This document shows, in pieces, positions 37,229 to 45,403 of a DNA stretch of 64,000 nucleotides. This DNA is from Terriglobia bacterium (GTDB taxonomy: Bacteria; Acidobacteriota; Terriglobia; Terriglobales; Acidobacteriaceae), in the NCBI GenBank assembly GCA_020073495.1, contig JAIQFD010000001.1, positions 558,001 to 622,000 on the forward strand. Direction: 5' to 3'. The stretch's first letter is position 1, and every line of letters begins with the position of its first letter. Position numbers and translations under genes: made by a program. A model generated the notes under the pieces. That model had not been told where the DNA came from. It did not search any database and saw nothing but the letters and a program-made list of their open reading frames with translations.

Positions 37229-38083
37229 TCAGCGTGTTAGAAAGTCGAGAACGGCGCGGTTGAAGGCGTCGGGGATTTCCTCGTAGGTCAGGTGACCGGC
37301 GCCGTCGAAGATCACGAGTTCGGCGCGGCGGAACTGCGCTTGCAGGGTAGGGGCCGAGGCGAAGGACACCGGGACATCGCGCGTGCCCCAAAGCAGCAGA
37401 GTGGGGATGTCGGCGATCGTCGGCAGGATGCGGCGCACTTCCTCCAGACCGGCATTCCAGCCATCGAGGATGCGCAGCACATGATCCGTAGTACCGGGAA
37501 TGGCGATGGGTGCGGAGTAGCCTTCCAGCGTGCCGGGTGAGATACGGGCGGGGTCTCCATACATGCGGCGCAGCTGGAAGTTGCGAAAGCTACGGCTGCG
37601 CACCAGATGCGGAACGAGGAAACGCGCGGGCACGCTGGCGAGGAACGGCGCGAGGCGGCGCCCGTAGGATGACCAGGGATTGGCGGGCGCGGGCAAAACA
37701 AGCCGCCGCACGCGCCTGGGGTCGAGCGCGGCGAGCATCATGGCCACGGCGCCACCGTGCGAAGTGCCCAGCAGGTCGAACTCGCGGATGCCGAGCTGAT
37801 CGAGAAAATGGGCCATGCGCTCCGCTGTGGCGCGCAAGGAGCAGTCCAGGACCGCCCGGTCGGAGAAACCCGTGCCCGGCAGATCGACCGCATAGACGGT
37901 CGCGTGCCGGGCAAACTCGGCGAGATTGAAGCGCCACGAAAACGAGTAGCCGAGCAAGCCGTGGATGAGCAGGAGAGGACGTCCGCTGCCCGCGCACAGG
38001 TAGCGCATTCGGTGGCCAGGGAGAGAGGCCCAACACTCTTCGACGGCTTGGATCGGAGGCGGCGGACTGGGCGATCGGATCAT
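37229..38083 (-). CDS. Alpha/beta-fold hydrolase
   Basis: 284 aa. The canonical lid-type fold is visible: LLLIHGLLGYSFSW (oxyanion HG), AVDLPGTGFSD, nucleophile elbow GTSHGGA (Ser), LLLWGTRDVPV (Asp) and FDGAGHLTYEE (His). It resembles haloalkane dehalogenase/epoxide hydrolase-like and esterase members, but the nucleophile is Ser, so esterase or lipase-like chemistry is more probable. The substrate is unknown. It probably forms a unit with the DedA and DUF58 genes downstream (46- and 45-bp gaps). Confidence 0.87.
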   Translation of the reverse strand: MIRSPSPPPPIQAVEECWASLPGHRMRYLCAGSGRPLLLIHGLLGYSFSWRFNLAEFARHATVYAVDLPGTGFSDRAVLDCSLRATAERMAHFLDQLGIREFDLLGTSHGGAVAMMLAALDPRRVRRLVLPAPANPWSSYGRRLAPFLASVPARFLVPHLVRSRSFRNFQLRRMYGDPARISPGTLEGYSAPIAIPGTTDHVLRILDGWNAGLEEVRRILPTIADIPTLLLWGTRDVPVSFASAPTLQAQFRRAELVIFDGAGHLTYEEIPDAFNRAVLDFLTR

Positions 38084-38225
38084 CGGGGCAACGGGTCATC
38101 AGCTCAGCAAAACTCCTAAGTCAAATGACCCGATGACCCGGCAATCAATTGACCCGATCCGATTGGGCAACCGCAGCAGCAGTTCCAACCTCTAAGCCAG
38201 TGTATCGCCTCTGTTGCTTCTGTTC

Positions 38226-38254
38226 GGGGGAGCTTTGATGCTCCCCCATTTTTG
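38226..38254 (+). terminator. Orphan plus-strand terminator hairpin
   Basis: A perfect 8-bp stem GGGGGAGC / GCTCCCCC (38226-38233 and 38240-38247), 6-nt loop, followed by ATTTTTG. The T tract is only on the plus strand, yet both flanking genes are on the minus strand, so it may end an unannotated small RNA, or be used as a hairpin for the 78-aa gene. Region 38084-38225 holds GACCCG repeats (three copies around 38125-38156) and no visible gene. Confidence 0.6.
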
Positions 38255-38267
38255 CAAGCCCATGACT

Positions 38268-38504
38268 CTAGTCGTCTTCGACCCAGCGGCAGCTGATCTC
38301 GCCGCTGCGCATCTCGCCCATGATCTTTTCCGCGATGCGGTCGAGCTCTCCGATGGGGTGCTTCTCCCCCTCGTAGTAGACAGCAGGAGGAGAGGCAAAG
38401 GGCTCCGCCCAGACTTCGTAAGCGCCGCCGCCGGTCGAGATCTCCAGGTAGTCGCCTTCGCGCAGGCGGCGCTTCAACTCTTCCAGGTTCAGGTCGCTAG
38501 ACAC
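38268..38504 (-). CDS. Small acidic protein of unknown function
   Basis: 78 aa with a GTG start. It is soluble, with no membrane segment, and has an N-terminal helix (LNLEELKRRLREGDYLEIST), a central strand region (YEVWAEPFASPPAVYYEG) and an acidic C-terminus ending WVEDD. No family is recognised. The gene is isolated on the minus strand and has no clear Shine-Dalgarno sequence; TAGAAT lies about 8 bp before the start, so it could be expressed from a near-leaderless transcript. Amino-acid composition is protein-like, and no better frame occurs here. Confidence 0.6.
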   Translation of the reverse strand: MSSDLNLEELKRRLREGDYLEISTGGGAYEVWAEPFASPPAVYYEGEKHPIGELDRIAEKIMGEMRSGEISCRWVEDD

Positions 38505-38615
38505 GGGCGAATTCTATCAACCGAAAGAGAGCTTGGGCAGGTTCCAAGTTCCACAGCGAATCCATATTTTAGGAGGGCAATTCCAAAATCTGTATTAGCT
38601 GCGCACGAGTTCGCA

Positions 38616-38621
38616 TATAAT
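38616..38621 (+). promoter_or_regulatory. Likely -10 element upstream of the PDZ-sensor kinase gene
   Basis: Exact TATAAT in an AT-rich stretch of the 157-bp gap 38505-38661, 40 bp before the kinase start; a -35 at standard spacing is weak. Nothing else is visible in the gap. Confidence 0.4.
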
Positions 38622-38661
38622 TACGTAACTTACGGTATATCCTAAGGTTACCGGCACACCG

Positions 38662-41574
38662 ATGGCGCCAGTGGTGGTAAACGACGTGCTCTTGCAGGAG
38701 ACGGCGGAGCCTGCCCATCCGAGGCATCCGCGTGCCCCGCAGGGCCCGATGACCAAGGAATTTCGAGTCCGTTTCTCCGCCATCCTGCTGGCGATTATCA
38801 CGCTCGCAGCGGCGATCTTCGCCGCCATCAACTTCGAAAAAGAGCGAGACTTCCAGACCCCCTACGACGGCGTGTGGTGGGTGGAGCACGAGGGCTGGCT
38901 GCGAGCCGAGCGGGTGGATCCCGGAGGCCCCGCGCAGCGGGCCGGCATCAAGGTCGGCGACGAACTGACGGCCATCAACAATCACACCGTGTCCAGCACG
39001 GTGCAACTGGTGCGCCAGATGTACAAAACGGGGGTCTGGAACCAGGCCACGTACTCGCTGGTGCGCCAGGATGTCCCCCTGGAAGTGCCCATCATCCTGG
39101 TGCCCACCGATAAATCGCTGAACGCGGGCCTGCGGCTGATCGCGCTCATCTACCTGGGCATTGGGCTGTACGTACTGCTGCGACGGTGGACCGCGCCGAA
39201 GTCGATGCACTTCTACGGCTTCTGCCTGGTCTCGTTCATTTTCTATTCCTTCAAGTACACGGGGAAGCTGAACCAGTTCGACGAGATCATCTACTGGACC
39301 AACGTGGCTGCCTGGCTGCTGCAACCCGCGCTGTTCCTGCATTTCGCGCTGACTTTCCCCGAGCCCAAGGAGTTCCTGCGCAAGCGGGCTTGGCTGATCC
39401 CCTTCGTGTACGTCCCCGGGATCCTGCTGGGCGCGCTGCACGTGTGGGTGCTGCGCACGCATCCGGCAAGCGAGATGCTGCGCTGGAACCTGGACCGCGT
39501 GCAGATGCTGTACCTCGCGCTGCTGTTCTGCGGTGCAGCCGCCATTTTCTGGCACACCTACCGGCGGGTGAGCATGCCCATCGTGCGCCAGCAGATGAAG
39601 TGGGTGACGCGAGGCACCATTCTGGCCATCGCTCCGTTCACGCTGTTCTATGTGCTGCCCTATCTGAACGGTGCAGTGCCGACGCAAGCCATGAAGATCA
39701 GCGTGCTGTCGCTGGTCTTCCTGCCGCTGACCTTCGGCTACGCCATCGTGCGCTACCGCCTGATGGATGTGGACATCATTTTCAAGCGCGGCATGGCGTA
39801 CACGCTGGCCACGGCGGCGATCGTGGGCGTGTACTTCGGCGCGGTGGGCCTGACGGCGGAACTGATCCGCAAGAACGTGCCCAGCGCCGGTCCGGCGGGC
39901 CTGATCGCGGCCATCATCATCACCGCCCTCCTGTTCGATCCGATCAAGAACTGGATCCAGGAGCGCATGGACAGGGCCTTCTACAAGAAGCGCTACGACT
40001 ACCGGCGGACGCTGATCGAATTCGGGCGCGAACTGAGCTCCGAGACCGATCTGGACAAGATGCTGACCTCGGTGATCGACCGCCTGTCGCGCACCCTGCT
40101 GGTGGACCGGGTGGCCATATTCCTGGCGACGGGCGAGACCCCGGAGCGTTTCACGCTGGCCAAGTCATTCGGCATTTCCGAGGTCGGCGACCTCGACCTC
40201 AGCTTCCTGACGGAGCAACGCGCCGAGTTCGCCTCGGCACACCTGTTCTTCGACAACACGGCCGCGGTGGTGCGCGAGACGGGGTCGGTCCAGTTCACCA
40301 TCCGGCTCCTGGACCTGAACTACTACCTCCCGTGCACGGTGCAGAACCGGATCATCGCGGCGCTCGGGCTGGGCAAGACCATGGAAGGCGATTTCCTCTC
40401 CAGCGAGGACGTGGAATTGCTGGAGGCGCTGGCGGGATACATCGGCATCGCCATCCAGAACGCGCGCCTGTACGAGTCGCTGGAGCAGAAGGTGAGCGAG
40501 TACGAACGCCTCAAGGAGTTCAACGAGAACATCGTCGAGTCCATCAGCGTGGGGGTGCTGGCGGTGGACCTGGAGGACCGAGTCGAGTCGTGGAACTCGC
40601 AGATGGAGGTGATGTACGCGATGTCCCGGTCGGAGGCGCTGGGACGGAGGATCGCGGACGTGTTCGCCCCCAGCTTCGTGGAGGAGTTCTACCGGTTCCG
40701 GCAGAGCGCCGGCATCCACAACCTGTACAAGTTCCGGCTGGAAACGCCCGCGGGAGAGCCGCGCGTCACCAACATCGCCATCGCGCCGCTGGTCAGCAAG
40801 AGGTTCCAGGTGATCGGGCGCCTGATCATCGTAGACGACATCACGGAACGCATCGGGCTGGAGTCGCAACTGGCGCAGGCGGAGAAGATGTCGTCGATCG
40901 GCCTGCTGGCCGCGGGCGTGGCCCACGAGGTGAACACGCCGCTGGCGGTCATAAGTTCCTACGCGCAGATGCTGGCGAAGCAGCTGCATGGTGAGCAGAA
41001 GAAGTCGGAACTGCTGGAGAAGATCACGCGGCAGACGTTCCGCGCCTCGGAGATCGTGAACAACCTGCTCAACTTCTCGCGCACCAGCGGCACCGAGTTC
41101 AGCGACATCGACATCAACAAGATCATCACCGACACGCTGGCGTTGCTCGATCACCAGATGAAGACCACGCGGGTCAAGGTGCAGGCGGATCTGGCCTCGG
41201 AACTTCCTCGCATCCATGGGAACGCCGGGAAGCTGCAACAAGTGTTCCTCAACCTGTTCCTGAACGCCAAGGACGCGATGGTGGGCGGCGGCACGCTGGC
41301 GGTGACGACCTCCAACGGGAGTGGCGTGCTGGTGACGGTGACGGATACGGGAACGGGGATCGCGCCCGAGCACATCCAGCGTATCTACGACCCGTTCTTC
41401 ACCACCAAGAACAATCCCCGCGACGGGCAGGCCCGCGGCACCGGCCTGGGGCTGTCGGTCACCTACGGCATCATCCAGGAACACGCGGGGAAGATCCGCG
41501 TGGAGAGCCGCCCCGGACAGGGCACGACGTTCTATCTGGAATTCCCCATGGTAAGGAAGGCGGTCAATGTCTGA
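38662..41574 (+). CDS. PDZ-containing multi-membrane-span sensor histidine kinase (GAF, PAS, HisKA)
   Basis: 970 aa. After a first helix (about 37-57), an extracytoplasmic PDZ-like domain (about 77-150; RVDPGGPAQRAGIKVGDELT) precedes about eight membrane helices (155-435). A GAF domain (about 450-605), a PAS domain (about 620-730), HisKA with His755 (GVAHEVNTPLAVISSYAQML) and HATPase with LFLNAKDAM, DTGTGIAPE and GTGLGLSVTYGI follow. It is an NtrB-like kinase whose partner regulator lies 62 bp downstream. The PDZ domain may sense peptides or protein termini in the periplasm (inference). An ATG at 38749 is an alternative start. Confidence 0.93.
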   Translation: MAPVVVNDVLLQETAEPAHPRHPRAPQGPMTKEFRVRFSAILLAIITLAAAIFAAINFEKERDFQTPYDGVWWVEHEGWLRAERVDPGGPAQRAGIKVGDELTAINNHTVSSTVQLVRQMYKTGVWNQATYSLVRQDVPLEVPIILVPTDKSLNAGLRLIALIYLGIGLYVLLRRWTAPKSMHFYGFCLVSFIFYSFKYTGKLNQFDEIIYWTNVAAWLLQPALFLHFALTFPEPKEFLRKRAWLIPFVYVPGILLGALHVWVLRTHPASEMLRWNLDRVQMLYLALLFCGAAAIFWHTYRRVSMPIVRQQMKWVTRGTILAIAPFTLFYVLPYLNGAVPTQAMKISVLSLVFLPLTFGYAIVRYRLMDVDIIFKRGMAYTLATAAIVGVYFGAVGLTAELIRKNVPSAGPAGLIAAIIITALLFDPIKNWIQERMDRAFYKKRYDYRRTLIEFGRELSSETDLDKMLTSVIDRLSRTLLVDRVAIFLATGETPERFTLAKSFGISEVGDLDLSFLTEQRAEFASAHLFFDNTAAVVRETGSVQFTIRLLDLNYYLPCTVQNRIIAALGLGKTMEGDFLSSEDVELLEALAGYIGIAIQNARLYESLEQKVSEYERLKEFNENIVESISVGVLAVDLEDRVESWNSQMEVMYAMSRSEALGRRIADVFAPSFVEEFYRFRQSAGIHNLYKFRLETPAGEPRVTNIAIAPLVSKRFQVIGRLIIVDDITERIGLESQLAQAEKMSSIGLLAAGVAHEVNTPLAVISSYAQMLAKQLHGEQKKSELLEKITRQTFRASEIVNNLLNFSRTSGTEFSDIDINKIITDTLALLDHQMKTTRVKVQADLASELPRIHGNAGKLQQVFLNLFLNAKDAMVGGGTLAVTTSNGSGVLVTVTDTGTGIAPEHIQRIYDPFFTTKNNPRDGQARGTGLGLSVTYGIIQEHAGKIRVESRPGQGTTFYLEFPMVRKAVNV

Positions 41575-41636
41575 AGTTGAGGCGATTCGCGGGCGTCTGA
41601 GCCCGCAGCCGAAATCCCCAGTGCAACGAGGGACCC

Positions 41637-43070
41637 ATGTCTGAAGCAGCCGTTCTGCCCCGCAAGACGAAAATCGAAGAAGAGGCGGCCGCGCCCAGCA
41701 TCCTGATCATCGACGACGAAGCGGCCATCCGCGAATCGCTGGAGACGCTGCTGGGGTTGGAAAACTACTCGGTGGAGAGCGCCGAGAGCGGGGAGGAGGG
41801 CCTGGCGAAGATGGCGGGCCAGCCTTTCGACCTGGTGCTGCTGGATTTCGCGCTGCCGGACCGCAACGGCCTCGAAGTGCTGAAGGAGATCCGCGACCGG
41901 GATCCACAAATGGCGGTTGTCATGATCACGGCCTACGGAACAGTGGAGAACGCCGTCAACGCCATGCAGGCCGGGGCGGTCAACTTCATCCAGAAGCCGT
42001 GGGACAACGAGAAACTGCTGGCGGACGTCCGCGTCACCGTCGGCCGCAAGCGCGCCGAAGAGGAGATCATCCAGCTCAAGCGCGCCCTGAAACAGCGCTA
42101 CAACTTCGAGAACATCGTGGGCCGGAGCGAGGTCATGCTGCGCGTCTTCGACCTGGTGGCGCAGGTGGCGCCGAGCCGCTCGACCGTGCTGATCCAGGGC
42201 GAGAGCGGCACGGGCAAGGAGCTGATCGCGAAGGCGATCCACATGAACTCGCCGCGCAAGGACCGCGCCTTCGTGCCGGTCAACGCGGGTTCCACGCCGG
42301 CGGATCTGCTCGAGTCCACGCTCTTCGGACACGTCAAAGGCGCGTTCACCAGCGCGGTCGCCTCCAAGAAGGGGCTCTTCGAAGTGGCCAACGGGGGCAC
42401 CATCTTCCTGGACGAGATCGGCACCATGAGCCTGGACACCCAGGCCAAGATCCTGCGCGTTCTTCAGGACAGGAAGTTCATGCATTTGGGCGGTGTGCAG
42501 GAAGTCCAGGTGGACGTGCGCGTGCTCGCGGCCACGAATCTGGACTTGCGCCAGGCGGTCCAGGAAGGCAAGTTCCGCGAGGACCTGTATTACCGTCTCA
42601 ATGTCATCACGGTCGAACTGCCCCCGCTGCGCCGGCGCCCCGAAGACGTCCCCCAGCTGGTGCAGCACTTCCTCAAGAAATTCTGCGCGGATAACGACAA
42701 GCCGGAGCTCAAAATCGCGCCCGAGGCCCTGCGTGCGCTGCTCGACTACGGCTGGCCGGGGAACGTGCGCGAGCTGGAGAACGTGATCGAGCGGGCAGTG
42801 GTGCTGGCATCGGGGCCGGTGGTCACCTCCGACCTTCTGCCGGCGGGCATCACCGGGCGGGGGATCGCCGCGCCGGCCTTCGAGGGTCGGCCGGAGGCTT
42901 CGCTGTTCGACATCATGGAGGAGTGCGAGCGGCGCATCATCGTGGATATGCTCGACAAGTGCAATTGGAACCAGACGGAGGCGGCGGAGCGCTTTCATAT
43001 CCCGCTCTCCACTCTCAATCAGAAGATCAAGCGGCTGAACATCGAGATCAAACGCAAGGGACGCGACTAG
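41637..43070 (+). CDS. NtrC-family sigma54-dependent response regulator
   Basis: 477 aa. A receiver domain with IIDDE, phospho-acceptor Asp70 (VLLDFALPD) and QKPW; AAA+ domain with Walker A GESGTGKE (about 188-195), GTIFLDEIGTM and the R-finger region; C-terminal Fis-type HTH (NWNQTEAAERFHIPLSTLNQ). The sigma54-contact loop reads GAFTSA (residues 235-240), not the usual GAFTGA. It is the partner of the upstream PDZ-sensor kinase and should activate sigma54 promoters. Which genes carry these is not seen in this window. A terminator follows. Confidence 0.95.
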   Translation: MSEAAVLPRKTKIEEEAAAPSILIIDDEAAIRESLETLLGLENYSVESAESGEEGLAKMAGQPFDLVLLDFALPDRNGLEVLKEIRDRDPQMAVVMITAYGTVENAVNAMQAGAVNFIQKPWDNEKLLADVRVTVGRKRAEEEIIQLKRALKQRYNFENIVGRSEVMLRVFDLVAQVAPSRSTVLIQGESGTGKELIAKAIHMNSPRKDRAFVPVNAGSTPADLLESTLFGHVKGAFTSAVASKKGLFEVANGGTIFLDEIGTMSLDTQAKILRVLQDRKFMHLGGVQEVQVDVRVLAATNLDLRQAVQEGKFREDLYYRLNVITVELPPLRRRPEDVPQLVQHFLKKFCADNDKPELKIAPEALRALLDYGWPGNVRELENVIERAVVLASGPVVTSDLLPAGITGRGIAAPAFEGRPEASLFDIMEECERRIIVDMLDKCNWNQTEAAERFHIPLSTLNQKIKRLNIEIKRKGRD

Positions 43071-43089
43071 CTGGGTTCCGGGCTACCAG

Positions 43090-43120
43090 GGCCTCTCGCC
43101 GGAAGGTGAGGGGCCTTTTC
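43090..43120 (+). terminator. Terminator after the NtrC-type regulator gene
   Basis: GGCCTCTCGCC (43090-43100) pairs with GGTGAGGGGCC (43105-43115), with two G-T pairs and a GGAA loop, followed by TTTTC. Confidence 0.82.
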
Positions 43121-43121
43121 A

Positions 43122-43149
43122 TTTGTGATTTGCGAGTCGTGATTTCTGA
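43122..43149. repeat. Heptanucleotide array F, TTTGYGA-type
   Basis: Four units at 43122, 43129, 43136 and 43143: TTTGTGA, TTTGCGA, GTCGTGA, TTTCTGA. It follows the terminator directly and precedes the decayed gene. Same unit as array G at 33406. Confidence 0.7.
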
Positions 43150-43156
43150 TCGGGGC

Positions 43157-43659
43157 ATGAAAGCTACGATCGATGTTGTGCTGCTATGCATATCGGACTG
43201 GACGCAGGGCAAGGCGCCGCGGCCAGAAGACGTCGCGACCGTCGATGGAGTGGTCAAGGCATCTTACGAGGTGGTCTCCGGGCCGGCGGGCCAGCCGCGC
43301 GATTGGGACCGGGACCGCACGCTCTACGTTCCCGGCGTGAAGTTTGTGGCCATGGGCGAGAAGGACGGCAAGCCGGTGGCCGAGGTGATGCCCGCGAACA
43401 GTACGTGGCGCGCACCCGTGACTGGCTGGCGAAGAAGGGCTTCTTCGAGCAGGAGGTCCATCGCGAGACACGCCGCTTCGGCAACATCGCGCATATCTGG
43501 AGCACGTAGGAGAGCCGCGAGAAGCCGGACGGCCCAGTGATCGGCCGGGGCATCAACAGCCTGGACCTCTACTGGGACGGCACGCGGTGGTGGGTGGCAG
43601 CGGAGGTGTGGAACAGCGAGCGGAAGGATAACCCCATCGCGAAGGAATACCTGCCCTAG
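43157..43659 (+). pseudogene. Decayed NTF2/SnoaL-like gene, paralogue of the gene at 57098
   Basis: Three fragments together match the intact protein encoded at 57098-57655. Frame 1 (from 43157) gives VVSGPAGQPRDWDRDRTLY; the match then jumps to another frame near 43400 (DWLAKKGFFEQEVHRETRRF, NIAHIWS); an in-frame TAG at 43507-43509 stands where the paralogue has Tyr; beyond it GRGINSLDLYWDGTRWWV continues to the stop at 43657-43659. The intact copy has corresponding VISGPAGQPRNWDRFRSLF and RGINSFQLYNDGARWWIM. One frameshift plus one nonsense change indicate a pseudogene; sequencing error is less likely with two lesions. The signal peptide of the paralogue is not recognisable here. Confidence 0.8.
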
Positions 43660-43708
43660 AAGATGTCAAGACTCGCTTTGCAGGCTGGACATCAACGGAA
43701 ATTGGCGG

Positions 43709-43738
43709 CTGACCAAAACCCGCCCGCTCTGTTATAGT
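43709..43738 (+). promoter_or_regulatory. Possible promoter of the mlaE-mlaF-like pair
   Basis: CTGACC (43709-43714) and TATAGT (43733-43738) are spaced by 18 bp, with the ATG of the permease gene only 12 bp after the -10, implying a very short leader. Confidence 0.4.
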
Positions 43739-43749
43739 GCGGCCTTCCC

Positions 43750-44529
43750 ATGGAACTCCTGTCGCCCATCGATTATGCCAAGCAGACGGTGCTGGCGGTG
43801 CAGAACTATTCCCTGCTGGCATGGCGGTCGATCGCCAACGTCTTCGGACATCCAAGATACGTGGCGGACACGTTGATGCAGGCCGACCTGATCGGCGTGG
43901 GCTCGCTGCCCATCGTAGTGCTGACGGGCTTCTTCACCGGCGCGGTGCTGGCGCTGCAGGGGGCCAATACGTTGCAGCGGTTCGGCAGCCTCTCGCTGAT
44001 CGGCCAACTGGTGTCGCTCTCCATGGTGCGCGAACTGGGGCCGGTGCTGACCGGACTGATGGTGTCGGGTCGGAACTCGTCGGGCATGGCCAGCGAGCTC
44101 GGGTCGATGAAGGTGACCGAGCAGATCGACGCCATGCGCGCCCTGGGCACCGATCCGAGCCGCAAGCTGGTGACGCCGCGCGTCATGGCCACCGTCTTCA
44201 TGCTCTTCTTCCTGACCATCATCAGCGACCTGGTGGGATTGACGGGCGGATTCATGGTGGCGTACTTCATGCTGGGACTCGATCCGAATCAGTATTGGTC
44301 GCAGGCTTGGCAAAACCTGGTGTTCGCCGACGTGCTCATGGGATTGGTCAAGCCGGTGTTCTTCGGGTTCATCATCTCCAGCGTGGGCTGCTATTACGGG
44401 CTCTCAACCACCGGCGGAACGCAGGGCGTTGGCCGGTCCACGACGCAGGCCGTGGTGGCGGCTTCCGTGATGATCCTGATCCTCGACTTCTTCGTCACCC
44501 GCGTGCTGATGGTCTTCTTCCCCCACTGA
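43750..44529 (+). CDS. MlaE-type ABC transporter permease
   Basis: 259 aa. The MlaE/YrbE family pattern is clear: VVLTGFFTGAVLALQGANTL, VRELGPVLTGLMVSGRNSSG with ASELGSMKVTEQIDAMRALG, and a C-terminal bundle with GGTQGVGRSTTQAVVAASV. Five or six membrane helices are present. Such permeases work with an MlaF ATPase and MlaD/MCE proteins to move phospholipids or other lipids between membranes. The ATPase gene follows after 1 bp. No MCE (MlaD) gene is next to the pair, so that part must be elsewhere or missing. Confidence 0.92.
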   Translation: MELLSPIDYAKQTVLAVQNYSLLAWRSIANVFGHPRYVADTLMQADLIGVGSLPIVVLTGFFTGAVLALQGANTLQRFGSLSLIGQLVSLSMVRELGPVLTGLMVSGRNSSGMASELGSMKVTEQIDAMRALGTDPSRKLVTPRVMATVFMLFFLTIISDLVGLTGGFMVAYFMLGLDPNQYWSQAWQNLVFADVLMGLVKPVFFGFIISSVGCYYGLSTTGGTQGVGRSTTQAVVAASVMILILDFFVTRVLMVFFPH

Positions 44530-44530
44530 T

Positions 44531-45376
44531 ATGGCCGAACTGCTGACCAACCAGGAAGCGGCCGGCGCCGGTCAGCCGACCCACCACAAGGCCGTCGTCT
44601 TCGACGACGTGGCGATCGAATTCGAAGGGAATCAGGTGCTGGACGGCGTGTCCTTCGAAGTGGCACGGGGCGAGACCAAGGCGGTGTTCGGCGTGGCGGG
44701 TGTGGGCAAGTCCACCATCCTCAAGCTCGCTCTGGGCCTGATGAAGCCCGATCGCGGCCACATCTACGTGCTCGGCTACGACGTCACGCAGATGAAGGAG
44801 CGGGAACTCTTCGAGCTGCGGCGCAAGGTCGGGATGGTGTTCCAGGAAAGCGCGCTCTTCGATTCCCTGACCGTCAGGGAGAATGTGGCATTCCGGCTGA
44901 TCGAGGAAGGCGAGGCTCCCGAGGACGAGATCGAGAGGAGAGTGAAAGAGGCGTTGCGGTTCGTCGAGCTGGAACACACGGTGAACATGTTTCCGGCGGA
45001 ACTCTCGGGGGGCATGCGGCGACGTGTGGCCATCGCCCGCGCCATCATCACCCAGCCCGAGGTCCTCTTCTACGATTCGCCGACCGGCGGTCTCGACCCG
45101 ATCACGTCCACGACCATTGTCGAGCTCCTGGTGAAGCAGCGCGACGTGTACAAAACCACCGCCCTGCTCGTGACCCACCGCCTGCAGGACGCCTTCACCA
45201 TGGCGACGCACTACTTTGATACGGAGAAGAACGAGATGCGTCCGCTGGCATTCAAGAGCACGCGCGACGTGCACACCAGCTTCCTCCTGTTGAAGGAATG
45301 CAAGGTGATCTTCGACGGCACGGCGCAGGATCTGAGCCAGACAAGAGACGAGTACATCAAGGAATACATCTCCTGA
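44531..45376 (+). CDS. MlaF-type ABC transporter ATP-binding protein
   Basis: 281 aa. Walker A GVAGVGKSTILKLA (first Gly-x2-Gly-x-Gly-Lys-Ser pattern), Q-loop VGMVFQESALFDSLTVRENV, signature ELSGGMRRRVAIARAI, Walker B EVLFYDSPTGGLDP and switch His in LLVTHRLQ. In Walker B the residue after Asp is Ser (FYDSPTGG) where many ATPases have Glu; MlaF-type proteins often read YDEPTxGLDP, so the presumed catalytic Glu is replaced by Ser, which could slow hydrolysis. It is coupled to the upstream MlaE-like permease. Confidence 0.92.
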   Translation: MAELLTNQEAAGAGQPTHHKAVVFDDVAIEFEGNQVLDGVSFEVARGETKAVFGVAGVGKSTILKLALGLMKPDRGHIYVLGYDVTQMKERELFELRRKVGMVFQESALFDSLTVRENVAFRLIEEGEAPEDEIERRVKEALRFVELEHTVNMFPAELSGGMRRRVAIARAIITQPEVLFYDSPTGGLDPITSTTIVELLVKQRDVYKTTALLVTHRLQDAFTMATHYFDTEKNEMRPLAFKSTRDVHTSFLLLKECKVIFDGTAQDLSQTRDEYIKEYIS

Positions 45377-45403
45377 AGCGCCGTTGGTCTTCGGCTTCGG
45401 GGG

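Noticed and set aside
34972-37263. 763-codon plus-strand frame
   Set aside because: It runs across the DUF58 and DedA genes on the other strand and their gap; Gly/Glu/Asp/His-rich low-complexity translation with no domain.
38084-38225. tRNA gene before the orphan terminator
   Set aside because: No T-loop consensus or acceptor-stem pairing could be found in the region.
43507-43509. TAG read-through or recoding in the NTF2-like copy
   Set aside because: The same copy also has a frameshift, and the intact paralogue has Tyr at this position, so decay is simpler.
43186-43509. Independent 107-codon frame
   Set aside because: Its second half matches part of the NTF2-like paralogue, so it is a fragment of the pseudogene and not a separate gene.
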